Under the pieces are notes generated by a model. It ran no database searches. It saw nothing but the letters and a program-made list of their open reading frames with translations, and was not told the DNA's origin. Position numbers and translations under genes: made by a program. 64,000 nucleotides of DNA from Elusimicrobiota bacterium (GTDB lineage Bacteria > Elusimicrobiota > Elusimicrobia > UBA1565 > JACRDR01): the NCBI GenBank assembly GCA_016194745.1, contig JACQBA010000010.1, positions 62,001-126,000 of the forward strand, given 5' to 3'. Positions within the stretch are counted from its first letter, which is position 1, and the number at the start of each line of letters is the position of its first letter. Positions 55,618 through 62,603 of this stretch are shown here, in pieces.

Positions 55618-55623
55618 TATAAT
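55618..55623 (+). promoter_or_regulatory. -10 element of the diiron protein gene (leaderless)
   Basis: TATAAT ends 9 nt before the ATG at 55633. A GTG at 55597 also opens the frame but lies upstream of this -10, so the ATG is preferred. Confidence 0.6.
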
Positions 55624-55632
55624 TTTCACGGG

Positions 55633-56490
55633 ATGACGATGGAGCTCAAGGCGCCCGACGCGGACAAGACCGCCGCGACCGAGTCGGCCATCGATTGGCC
55701 GACCTCGATCGACGACTCCGCCTGGCATTTCGACCCCGAGTACCTTCATCTCTACGACACCTCCGCCTGGCACGCGATGTCGGAGTCCGAGCGCCGCACC
55801 TACAGCCGTCACGAGGCCGCGTCGGGGTACCGCTGGGGCATCTGGATCGAGAACGTGTTGGTCCGGTGCCTGATGGACCAACTCTACGAGCTGCCGGCCC
55901 AGGATCCGGCCCACAAGTTCCTCTACCTCGAGACCGCGGAGGAGTGCCGGCACAGCGCCATGTTCGCCGAGTTCATCAAGCGCGCGGGGACGCCCGATTA
56001 CACGCCGACGGGCCGCATCCGTTTCATGGGGATGCTCTTGGAATGGACCGGCATCCGCATCGTGCATTACCTCTCGATTCTCGCCGGGGAGGAGATCGCG
56101 GACGCCTACGACCGCGCCAATAGCCGCAGCCCTCGGACCCACCCGGTCTCCAAGCGCATGGCGACGCTGCACGTCATCGACGAGGCCGCGCACATGGCCT
56201 TCGCGCGCGAGACCATCGCGAAGATCTGGACGACCCAAGACCCCGTCCGCCGCTGGCTGACGCGCTGGTACTTGCCGATCGTCGTCTACACCTTGATCGA
56301 CGGGATCGTGCATCCCTCCGTCTACGAGACTCTGAGGATCCGGGACGGCTACCGCCTCGCCTGGGACAACGCGCATCGCCGCGAGCGCTTCATCCGCGAT
56401 CTCAAGCCGTACACCGAGTTCCTGATCCAGATCGGGGTGATCACCCCGTTCTACCGCCGAGTCTGGCGCGCCGCCGGGCTATTGGCCTAG
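55633..56490 (+). CDS. AurF-like diiron oxygenase
   Basis: 285 residues, all alpha. Seven putative iron ligands can be placed in AurF order: Glu73 (WIENVL), Glu104 and His107 (EECRH), Glu153 (AGEEIAD), His180, Glu184 and His187 (HVIDEAAH). The E-x2-H and H-x3-E-x2-H spacings equal those of p-aminobenzoate N-oxygenase AurF. Family members are arylamine oxygenases or act on unknown substrates. It sits in a divergent arrangement with lgt and converges, 2 nt apart, with two cyclopropane-synthase-like genes. Context favours oxidation of a fatty acyl or other lipid substrate, but N-oxygenation cannot be excluded. The N-terminal 20 residues are poorly conserved-looking. Confidence 0.82.
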   Translation: MTMELKAPDADKTAATESAIDWPTSIDDSAWHFDPEYLHLYDTSAWHAMSESERRTYSRHEAASGYRWGIWIENVLVRCLMDQLYELPAQDPAHKFLYLETAEECRHSAMFAEFIKRAGTPDYTPTGRIRFMGMLLEWTGIRIVHYLSILAGEEIADAYDRANSRSPRTHPVSKRMATLHVIDEAAHMAFARETIAKIWTTQDPVRRWLTRWYLPIVVYTLIDGIVHPSVYETLRIRDGYRLAWDNAHRRERFIRDLKPYTEFLIQIGVITPFYRRVWRAAGLLA

Positions 56491-56492
56491 GC

Positions 56493-57662
56493 CTATTTCT
56501 CGCTGAGGTACTGCTTCAGGATGCTCCATTTGCCGTCGATCGGCGAGGCGAAGGTCAGGAACAGATGCCAGGCGCGCTCGATCGTGGGCGTGATCATGTG
56601 GCGCGTCTGCGGCAAGGTGTCGAGATAGCGCCGGTACCAGTGCCGGAGCGTCTTCCCGTAGTGACCGTAGCGGAAGTAGACCTCTTTGATTTTGAAGCCC
56701 GCTTCTTCGAGCATCCGCACGTGGATGTGCGCGGGAAATTGATAATGATCGGGGAAAACGTACTTCTGGCTGAACGTCCCGGAGATCGTGTTGTAGTTGT
56801 TGAGGCCGGCGGGATCGGCCGGCGGGCTGATCATGTGAGTCCAGATCTTTCCGCCCTTCTTCAGCAGCCCGTAGAGCTGCTTGTAATACTGCCGGATCTC
56901 GGCCTTGTTCAAGTGCGAGATCATGCCGCAAGTGTAAATCTTGTCGAACTGCCCTCGCGGCTCCAGCTCCATGTAGTGCTGCAGCTTGAGATTGCGCGAG
57001 TACCCCGTGTCGACCTGGTTCTGAGACAGCGTGATGCCTAGAGTATCCTTGAGGCCGAATTCCGACTCCGCCATGTGCACCATGTAGCCGTAGCCGCAGC
57101 CGATGTCCAGGAACTTGTCTCCGGGCTGTAGCTGCAGCCGTTCCGCGGCGAAGCGATGCTTGAAGTACTGCGCGTCCTCGAGCGTCTGATCGTAGGGCTC
57201 CGCGATATTGGTCGGGTCTTTCCAGATAGCGCAGGAATAGGCCCGGGTCTTCTTGTCGAGGTACGACTCGATGAACTCGTTCGGCAGATCGTAGTGCGAG
57301 CTCACCGCGATGAGCTTTCGGCGGATCGAGGTCGGAAACAGGCGCGCGTACCAGTAGCGAAGGCGATGGCGGAGATGGACTCGCCACAACGAGTTCTCCC
57401 GCACGAACAGGCGCACGCCGACGAATCCATAAATATCCCCGTGGATGTCGACGTCCCCGACGACGTATGCGTCGAGGAAGTCGGACATGTCCTTGCGCGC
57501 GAGGCATCGAAGCGCCTCTTCCGTCTTGCATTCCACGTGGAACGACTCCGGCCCGCTGCCGATCGTACGGCTCTGCCCGCGGTACACGATGCGCGCGCTG
57601 TAGGGCAACGTCGGGAACATCCAGTTCATCTCGGACGCGGCCTTATCCAGTAGCGCGGGCAT
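56493..57662 (-). CDS. Cyclopropane-fatty-acyl-phospholipid synthase family methyltransferase, copy 2
   Basis: 389 residues; the ATG at 57662 lies 5 nt after the stop of its paralogue (the frame is open far upstream without coding character). CFA-family motifs: SSHYDLPNEFIESYLD, RAYSCAIW with the Cys, LDIGCGYGYMVHMAES for SAM binding, LGITLSQNQ, WTHMISPP with a His, and YGHYGKTLRHWYRRY with the Tyr. These correspond to Cys139, His266 and Tyr317 of E. coli Cfa, but the Glu of its FEH motif is Ser here (GMISHL, residue 249). These SAM enzymes modify acyl chains of membrane lipids. Its numbering is the same as copy 1 throughout. Chemistry other than cyclopropanation is possible. Confidence 0.87.
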   Translation of the reverse strand: MPALLDKAASEMNWMFPTLPYSARIVYRGQSRTIGSGPESFHVECKTEEALRCLARKDMSDFLDAYVVGDVDIHGDIYGFVGVRLFVRENSLWRVHLRHRLRYWYARLFPTSIRRKLIAVSSHYDLPNEFIESYLDKKTRAYSCAIWKDPTNIAEPYDQTLEDAQYFKHRFAAERLQLQPGDKFLDIGCGYGYMVHMAESEFGLKDTLGITLSQNQVDTGYSRNLKLQHYMELEPRGQFDKIYTCGMISHLNKAEIRQYYKQLYGLLKKGGKIWTHMISPPADPAGLNNYNTISGTFSQKYVFPDHYQFPAHIHVRMLEEAGFKIKEVYFRYGHYGKTLRHWYRRYLDTLPQTRHMITPTIERAWHLFLTFASPIDGKWSILKQYLSEK

Positions 57663-57667
57663 GATCT

Positions 57668-58840
57668 TTAGGGCTTCACGCTCAGGTATTGCTTCAGGAT
57701 GCTGTGCGGCCCGTCCAAGATCGAGGCGTACGTGAGGTACAAGTGCCACGCGCGCTCGATCGTGGGCGTGATCATGTGCCGCGTCTTCGGCAGATTCTCG
57801 ACGTAGCGCTTGTACCAGTGCCGCAGCGTCTTGGCATAGTGCCCGTAGCGGAAGTAGACCTCCTTGATGCGGAAGCCCGTCTCCTCGAGCATGCGGATGT
57901 GGACATGCGCCGGGAATTGATAGTGGTCCGGGAAGACGTACTTCTGGCTGAACGTCCCCGAGATCGTGTTGTAGTTCGTCAGTCCGGCCGTGCTGCACGG
58001 CGGACTGATCATATGAGTCCAGATCTTGCCGCCGCTCTTCAGCAAGCCGTACAGCTTCTGGTAGTACCGCCGGATCTCCGACTTGTCCAAATGCGAGATC
58101 ATGCCGCAGGTGTAGATCTTGTCGAACTGGCCCTCGGACGGAAGCTCCAGGTAATGCATGCGCTTCAAGTTCTTCGAGTAGCCGGTCTCGATCTGGTTCT
58201 GCGAGAGCGTGATGCCGAGCGCGTCCTTGCAGCCGAACTCGGACTCCACCTTATGCACCATGTAGCCGTAGCCGCAGCCGACGTCCAAGAACTTGTCGCC
58301 GGGCTGGACCTGCAGGCGCTCGGCCGCGAACGTGTGCTTGAAGTCTTGCGAGTCCTCCAGCGTCTGGTCGTACGGCTCCGCGATGTTCGCCGGATCCTTC
58401 CAAATGGCGCAAGAGTAGGCGCGCGTCTTCGTATCCAAGTAGGACTCGATGAATTCGTTCGGAAGATCGTAATGGGAGCTCACCGCGACGAGCTTGCGCC
58501 GGACCGTGGACGGAAAGAGATAGGTCGACCAGTAGCGCAGTCGGTGGCGGATCGCCACTTTCCACAGCTGATCGTCGCGCAGGAAGTTGCGCGATTCCAT
58601 CATGGCGTAGATGTCTCCTTCGAATTCGACCTCGCCCATCACGTAAAAGTCGAAGAAATCGGAAAGGTCCCTCCGTGCAAGGGCGCCGATCGCGCGATCG
58701 CTTTTGCAAAGCGCGTGGAATCGTTCCGGACCGCTGCCGTAGCTTCGACTCTGGTCCTTGTACGTTAGACGTATGGAATACGGCAACCTGGAGAACATCC
58801 AACTCATTTGGTCGGCTGCCTTGTCGAGTATCATGGCCAT
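57668..58840 (-). CDS. Cyclopropane-fatty-acyl-phospholipid synthase family methyltransferase, copy 1
   Basis: 390 residues. Tandem paralogue of the next gene, alignable without gaps and highly similar over the whole length. It has Cys144 in YSCAIW, SAM site FLDVGCGYGYMVHKVES, His276 in WTHMISPP and Tyr335 in YGHYAKTLRHWY. Ser249 (GMISHLDK) occupies the position of the bicarbonate-binding Glu of cyclopropane synthases. The N-terminal 110 residues resemble the lipid-binding domain of E. coli Cfa. The ATG at 58840 is 8 nt after a -10; an ATG two codons on is also possible. Divergent from the XylF-like gene. Duplication and subsequent divergence at the N-terminal half (residues 80-92) suggest different acyl substrates. 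Confidence 0.88.
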   Translation of the reverse strand: MAMILDKAADQMSWMFSRLPYSIRLTYKDQSRSYGSGPERFHALCKSDRAIGALARRDLSDFFDFYVMGEVEFEGDIYAMMESRNFLRDDQLWKVAIRHRLRYWSTYLFPSTVRRKLVAVSSHYDLPNEFIESYLDTKTRAYSCAIWKDPANIAEPYDQTLEDSQDFKHTFAAERLQVQPGDKFLDVGCGYGYMVHKVESEFGCKDALGITLSQNQIETGYSKNLKRMHYLELPSEGQFDKIYTCGMISHLDKSEIRRYYQKLYGLLKSGGKIWTHMISPPCSTAGLTNYNTISGTFSQKYVFPDHYQFPAHVHIRMLEETGFRIKEVYFRYGHYAKTLRHWYKRYVENLPKTRHMITPTIERAWHLYLTYASILDGPHSILKQYLSVKP

Positions 58841-58848
58841 ATACTCTA

Positions 58849-58877
58849 TTTATAGAAAATGACGCGTACGCCCACAA
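58849..58877 (-). promoter_or_regulatory. Promoter of the tandem CFA-like genes (leaderless)
   Basis: TTGTGG, 17-nt spacer, TATAAA; the -10 ends 8 nt before the ATG at 58840. It shares its intergenic space with the opposing promoter at 58896-58904. Confidence 0.65.
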
Positions 58878-58895
58878 GGCCGCGCCGGAGGAATA

Positions 58896-58904
58896 TGTTA
58901 TCCT
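58896..58904 (+). promoter_or_regulatory. Extended -10 promoter of the XylF-like gene (leaderless)
   Basis: TGT-TATCCT ends 7 nt before the ATG at 58912, supporting that start over the longer frame running back into the divergent gene. Confidence 0.5.
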
Positions 58905-58911
58905 TTGCCCG

Positions 58912-59988
58912 ATGAACCCTCGAGTTCCGTGGGCCTGGGCCGTCGTGCTGGCCGCCTTCGTCGGCTGCGTCGCCGTCGGCCTCGCGCGGCGCGGCAAGGC
59001 CTCGACGATCGCCAAGGGCAAGCGGCCGCTCATCGGATTTTCCGTCGACACCCTCAAGGAGGAGCGCTGGCAGCACGACCGAGACTTCTTCGTGGGGCGC
59101 GCCAATGAGCTGGGCGCCGACGTCCTCGTACAAGCCGCCAACAGCGACGACACCCGGCAGCTGCGCGACGTGGAATCGATGATCACGGCCAAGATCGAGG
59201 CGCTCGTCATCGTCCCGCACGACGGAGCGGCCATGGCAAAGGCAGTCCGCGTCGCCCACGAGGCGGACGTCCCCGTCATCGCCTACGACCGCATCGTCAA
59301 CGACTCGGACCTGGACCTCTACATCGCCTTCGACGCCGTCCGGATCGGCGAGATGCAGGCCAAGTTCCTGGTGGACAAACTCAAGCCGGGATCGAAGATG
59401 AGGATCGTACGGATCAACGGGGCCAAGACCGACAACAACTCCTTCCTGCTGCGGCGCGGGCAGGACGCGGTGCTCAAGCCGCACCTCGCGCGGGGCGCCA
59501 TGGAGATCGTCCACGACGACTGGGCCCAGGAGTGGAAGCCCGAGAACGCCAAGAAGATCGTCAACGCGGCGATCACCCGCTTGGGGAACAAGTTCGACGC
59601 CGTGCTGGCCGCCAACGACGGGACGGCGGGCGGAGCGATCCAGGCGCTCCTCGAGGACGGACTGGCGGGCAAGATCCTGGTGACGGGCGGAGACGCGGAA
59701 CTCGCCGCCTGCCAGCGCGTCGTGGCCGGGACGCAGTCGATGACGGTCTACATGCCCATCCGCGACTTGGCGCGCCGGGCCGCCGAGATCGCCTTGCGCC
59801 TGGCGGCCAAGCGGCACGTGGTCGCCACGAGCGTCGAGGATAACGGCAAGGTCAAGGTCCCATCGATCGCGATCGACTCCGTGACGCTGACGAAGGAAAA
59901 CATGGATGTCGTGGTGAAGGCCGGCTATCTGAAGTACGACGAGATCTACCGGGACGTGCCGGCCGCCCAGCGCCCGCCGAGGCCGTGA
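58912..59988 (+). CDS. Sugar ABC substrate-binding protein (XylF-like)
   Basis: 358 residues. An N-terminal hydrophobic segment (AWAVVLAAFVGCVAVGLA) contains a Cys and may be a lipoprotein signal, though the lipobox is imperfect. The periplasmic-binding-protein type I fold is clear: GFSVDTLKEERWQHDRDFF, VQAANSDDTRQLRDVESMI, ALVIVPHDGAAMAKAV, VPVIAYDRIVNDSDLDLYI and FDAVLAANDGTAGGAIQAL. These match D-xylose-binding XylF closely. No XylG or XylH gene is nearby, so it may act with a distant transporter or as a sensor. Its stop overlaps the SGNH gene start (GTGA). Confidence 0.88.
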   Translation: MNPRVPWAWAVVLAAFVGCVAVGLARRGKASTIAKGKRPLIGFSVDTLKEERWQHDRDFFVGRANELGADVLVQAANSDDTRQLRDVESMITAKIEALVIVPHDGAAMAKAVRVAHEADVPVIAYDRIVNDSDLDLYIAFDAVRIGEMQAKFLVDKLKPGSKMRIVRINGAKTDNNSFLLRRGQDAVLKPHLARGAMEIVHDDWAQEWKPENAKKIVNAAITRLGNKFDAVLAANDGTAGGAIQALLEDGLAGKILVTGGDAELAACQRVVAGTQSMTVYMPIRDLARRAAEIALRLAAKRHVVATSVEDNGKVKVPSIAIDSVTLTKENMDVVVKAGYLKYDEIYRDVPAAQRPPRP

Positions 59989-61142
59989 AGAAGCGGCGTC
60001 CCGCGAACGCGGACGTCCAAGACTCCCGGCCGGGCTTTCGCGTCCTTCGCTCACTCGCCGCCGTGCTTCTCGTGCTGGCGGCGATCGAAGGCCTCGCCCG
60101 CTGGCGCTTTCGTAAGAACCTAGATAGCCTGAAGTTCACCGAGTCGGACCTCTACTATTACTACGATCCTTCCGGCCATCGGCACAATCTGCCGGGAAAA
60201 AAGGGATACGAGCGCCTATGGAACGACCAGGGGCGAGCGGAGTTCCGGATCAACTCCCATGGGTTCCGGGGTCCCGAGCTCGGGCCCAAACTCGAGAGCG
60301 ACTTCCGGATCCTGTTCCTCGGCGACTCGATCACTTTGGGTGGGCGGCTCCCCGAGGACGCGACGTACGCGGCGCACGTCGGCCGCGCTCTGGCGCCGAT
60401 CAGCCGCCGGCGCTTCGAGGTGATCAACGCGGGCGTCGGCGACGTCGGTCTGGTGGAGGAAGAGGAGACGCTCAAGACGGAGGGGCTCGCCGTCAAGCCC
60501 GAGTTGGTCGTTCTATTTTGGTATTTGAACGACGCGCGCCCGCCGGTCGGCTTCCCGGAAGAGAAGGTCTACGCGGACCCGTTCATCCGCTGGCTGCACG
60601 ACCGGACGTGGCTCCGCCGAAGCTACGCGGCCGGCGCGGTCTATCAGGCCCGCCGGAGCGCCCTGGTCAGCCGCGGCCTCGAGTCCCTCCAGACTCGCCG
60701 CTTCGAGTGGATCGATGCCTATCTCAAGAACAAGTGGTACACCGACGCAGACGAATTCTCGAAGCTGATCGAGCTGGCGCGCTTCGACTGGGGAGACGGC
60801 TGGAGGGACGAGAGCCTGCGCTGGACGGCGACGAAAGTCTCCGAGCTCAGCGCCCTGGCAAAGCGCCGGGGAGCGCGGTTCGCCGTCGTGCTCCTGCCTC
60901 TGCACGCGCAGGTCTACGCCGAGTTCAAGGCGCCGCTCCTGGATAAGCCTCAGCGCGAGCTCGGCGCCGCCTTGACCGCGGCGGGCATCCCGCACCTCGA
61001 CCTGCTGCCTCGCTTGCGCTCGGCGGCGCGCGCGAAGCCGGAAGCGCGCCTTTTCTTCGACCACTGCCACTACACGCCGGAAGGCAACGCCGCCGTGGGG
61101 CGGCTCGTCCTCGAGTTTCTCCAGACGAAGGGACTTCTCTAA
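59985..61142 (+). CDS. SGNH/GDSL hydrolase with N-terminal membrane anchor
   Basis: 385 residues from a GTG overlapping the binding-protein stop. One TM helix near residue 25-45 (LRSLAAVLLVLAAIEGLA). The SGNH blocks are LFLGDSITLGG (block I Ser), NAGVGDVGL (block II Gly), FWYLNDARPP (block III Asn), and FFDHCHYTPEGNAAV with the DxxH of block V. A helical insertion of about 120 residues separates block III from block V. Members of this membrane-bound group act as O-acetyl esterases or lipases on glycans or lipids of the envelope. Coupling to a xylose-type binding protein suggests glycan metabolism. No terminator is visible on its strand. Confidence 0.87.
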   Translation: MKKRRPANADVQDSRPGFRVLRSLAAVLLVLAAIEGLARWRFRKNLDSLKFTESDLYYYYDPSGHRHNLPGKKGYERLWNDQGRAEFRINSHGFRGPELGPKLESDFRILFLGDSITLGGRLPEDATYAAHVGRALAPISRRRFEVINAGVGDVGLVEEEETLKTEGLAVKPELVVLFWYLNDARPPVGFPEEKVYADPFIRWLHDRTWLRRSYAAGAVYQARRSALVSRGLESLQTRRFEWIDAYLKNKWYTDADEFSKLIELARFDWGDGWRDESLRWTATKVSELSALAKRRGARFAVVLLPLHAQVYAEFKAPLLDKPQRELGAALTAAGIPHLDLLPRLRSAARAKPEARLFFDHCHYTPEGNAAVGRLVLEFLQTKGLL

Positions 61143-61163
61143 CCGAAGAAGGGCAGGCACCCG

Positions 61164-61209
61164 CAAAAAAAGGCCCCCGCTCCGGTCAGTCTCCCGGAAA
61201 CGGGGGCCT
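61164..61209 (-). terminator. Rho-independent terminator of cspA
   Basis: On the minus strand AGGCCCCCG pairs with CGGGGGCCT (61201-61209 with 61171-61179), with an inner TCCGG/CCGGA pairing, followed by seven T (61164-61170). A textbook intrinsic terminator. Confidence 0.9.
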
Positions 61210-61231
61210 CTGGCGTGAAGTGGGACCGGGC

Positions 61232-61438
61232 TTAGAGCTTTACGACGTTCGCGGCCTTGGGACCTTTTTCGGTCTGCATGATCTCGAACTCGACGGTCTG
61301 ATTCTCGGAAAGAGTGCGAAAGCCCTCTCCCTTGATGGTCGTGTGGTGGACGAACACGTCCGGGGAGCCGTCATCGGGAGTGATGAAGCCGTAGCCCTTC
61401 TGATCGTTGAACCACTTCACTTTACCTCGGATTGCCAT
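61232..61438 (-). CDS. cspA: Cold-shock protein CspA family
   Basis: 68 residues, a complete single cold-shock domain. RNP1 is KGYGFITPD and RNP2 is DVFVHHTTI; the start GKVKWFNDQ and end PKAANVVKL are canonical. It binds single-stranded RNA/DNA in the cytoplasm and melts secondary structures. A Shine-Dalgarno AGAGGT lies 11 nt before the ATG. The leader is about 58 nt long, in contrast to the leaderless genes around it, and may carry the cold-response control known for csp genes. It is monocistronic between its own promoter and terminator. Confidence 0.97.
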   Translation of the reverse strand: MAIRGKVKWFNDQKGYGFITPDDGSPDVFVHHTTIKGEGFRTLSENQTVEFEIMQTEKGPKAANVVKL

Positions 61439-61503
61439 TGTCTGGATTACCTCTTGCGATTCGATCCCTTCCCTAAGAAAGGGGTCCCTTGCGGAACTCG
61501 CGC

Positions 61504-61531
61504 ATTATATCATTTACCCTATCCAACACAA
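61504..61531 (-). promoter_or_regulatory. Promoter of cspA
   Basis: TTGTGT, 16-nt spacer ending TGA, TATAAT: an extended -10 with a -35. The -10 ends 65 nt before the ATG at 61438, defining a leader of about 58 nt. Confidence 0.75.
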
Positions 61532-61540
61532 GCGGAGGGG

Positions 61541-62140
61541 CTAGACGGCTTCGTCGAGAGCTTCGAGGACTTTGCCGGCCAGCGTATCGTCCAGAAGGAT
61601 GATCATCGAGCAGTCGGTGGACAAGGCTTCCGAGGTCATGTGGACGTAGCTGCTGACCGCCAAGTTCTCGTTCGCCGCGGGAAATCTCTTTAGAATCTCA
61701 GCATAAAGCGCCTTTCTTGTGCCTCTGGACATATCCGGCGCCGAGAGCAGAAACCCGATCTTGCAGGTGTCCGCGAACTCCCCCGCCACCGCGTTCACCA
61801 GCACGTTGGCGATCTCGGCGATCACCTCGCGATCCAAGTTCGGGATGTTCTGCATGCGCTGGGCGCTCGATCCCAAGTAAGCGCTGACGACTTTCTTCCC
61901 GCTGGTGTCGGAAATGACGACCAGGATGAAGCCGCCCGGCATGGTGAAGAACGCGCCGTAGTGCTGGATGACGTCGTCCTTGAGCACGGTCTGCAGCCGC
62001 TCTCCCGGCCCGGCGTTGACCGCGACGGTCTGCATCGACCACTTGGTGCGCGACATCTTCGCGAGCTTCTCGGCGCTGTTCTCTACGCCCTTTTCGATGA
62101 CGCGCGACAGGGCTTGGTTGGCGGATTCGGAGAGGTTCAT
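61541..62140 (-). CDS. CheC/CheX-like chemotaxis phosphatase domain protein
   Basis: 199 residues. The family helix IAEIANVLVNAVAGEFAD, with the catalytic E-x2-N pair (EIAN) and the following AG, lies near residue 110. A second helix starting MTSEALSTDCSMIILLDD fits the CheX/CheC C-terminus. Family members dephosphorylate CheY-type receivers. Its ATG overlaps the stop of a CheY-like gene (ATGA), so the pair is probably a phosphatase and its substrate. There is no other che gene in the window. The upstream half (LSRVIEKGVENSAEKLAKMSRTKW) is a predicted helix. Confidence 0.8.
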   Translation of the reverse strand: MNLSESANQALSRVIEKGVENSAEKLAKMSRTKWSMQTVAVNAGPGERLQTVLKDDVIQHYGAFFTMPGGFILVVISDTSGKKVVSAYLGSSAQRMQNIPNLDREVIAEIANVLVNAVAGEFADTCKIGFLLSAPDMSRGTRKALYAEILKRFPAANENLAVSSYVHMTSEALSTDCSMIILLDDTLAGKVLEALDEAV

Positions 62141-62496
62141 TTCGGGGTCAATCCCGCGAGCGCGGAGTCCAGATCGGCGAGGGAGAACGGCTTGACGATG
62201 ATCCCGGCCGCGCCGGACTCCAGGACCTTGTCCCGGATTCCCTTCTGCACGTTGCCGGAGATCACGAGGATCTTCGCCGCCCGGTCGATCTTTTTCAATT
62301 CCTTGATGACGTTGAGTCCGCTGTCTTGTCCCAGGGACAAGTCGAGAGTGACCAGATCGGGCCTATGCTTCGCGAAAGCGGCGAGCGCGTCTTGCATCGT
62401 CTCCGCTTCCGCTACCGTCTCGTGGCCGCGCAACGAGAGCATCTCGATAAGCATCACGCGGGCGATCGGGCTGTCCTCCACGACTAAAATGCGCAC
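62137..62496 (-). CDS. CheY-like response regulator
   Basis: 119 residues, a lone receiver domain. The start is GTG behind a GGAGGA Shine-Dalgarno 4 nt away. MRILVVEDSPIARVMLIEML gives the acidic pocket, VTLDLSLGQDSGLNVI the phosphoacceptor Asp, KILVISGN the conserved Ser, and GIIVKPFSLADLD the Lys. It lacks a DNA-binding or enzymatic output, so it probably signals by protein contact. It is translationally coupled to the CheX-like gene downstream and diverges from the DUF4015 gene. Confidence 0.93.
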   Translation of the reverse strand: MRILVVEDSPIARVMLIEMLSLRGHETVAEAETMQDALAAFAKHRPDLVTLDLSLGQDSGLNVIKELKKIDRAAKILVISGNVQKGIRDKVLESGAAGIIVKPFSLADLDSALAGLTPK

Positions 62497-62588
62497 TCGT
62501 CCTCCGTTCGCTCCCTTCGGTTGTCAAGAGTATCAAATTGACGCAGCGCTAGGCGAGTCGCGCCCCGATGAAGGCTTGGTTCTGAAAT

Positions 62589-62597
62589 TGGTATTCT
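62589..62597 (+). promoter_or_regulatory. Extended -10 promoter of the DUF4015 gene (leaderless)
   Basis: TGG-TATTCT ends 6 nt before the ATG at 62604; no clear -35. Confidence 0.5.
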
Positions 62598-62603
62598 TTC
62601 GAG

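Noticed and set aside
55597..55632. Upstream GTG start for the AurF-like protein
   Set aside because: It would place the start codon upstream of a TATAAT -10. The added residues are not conserved-looking.
57665..57998. N-terminal extension of the second CFA-like protein in the open frame upstream of 57662
   Set aside because: The extension is a His/Arg/Pro-rich shadow of the paralogous gene. The conserved start aligns with copy 1 exactly at the ATG at 57662.
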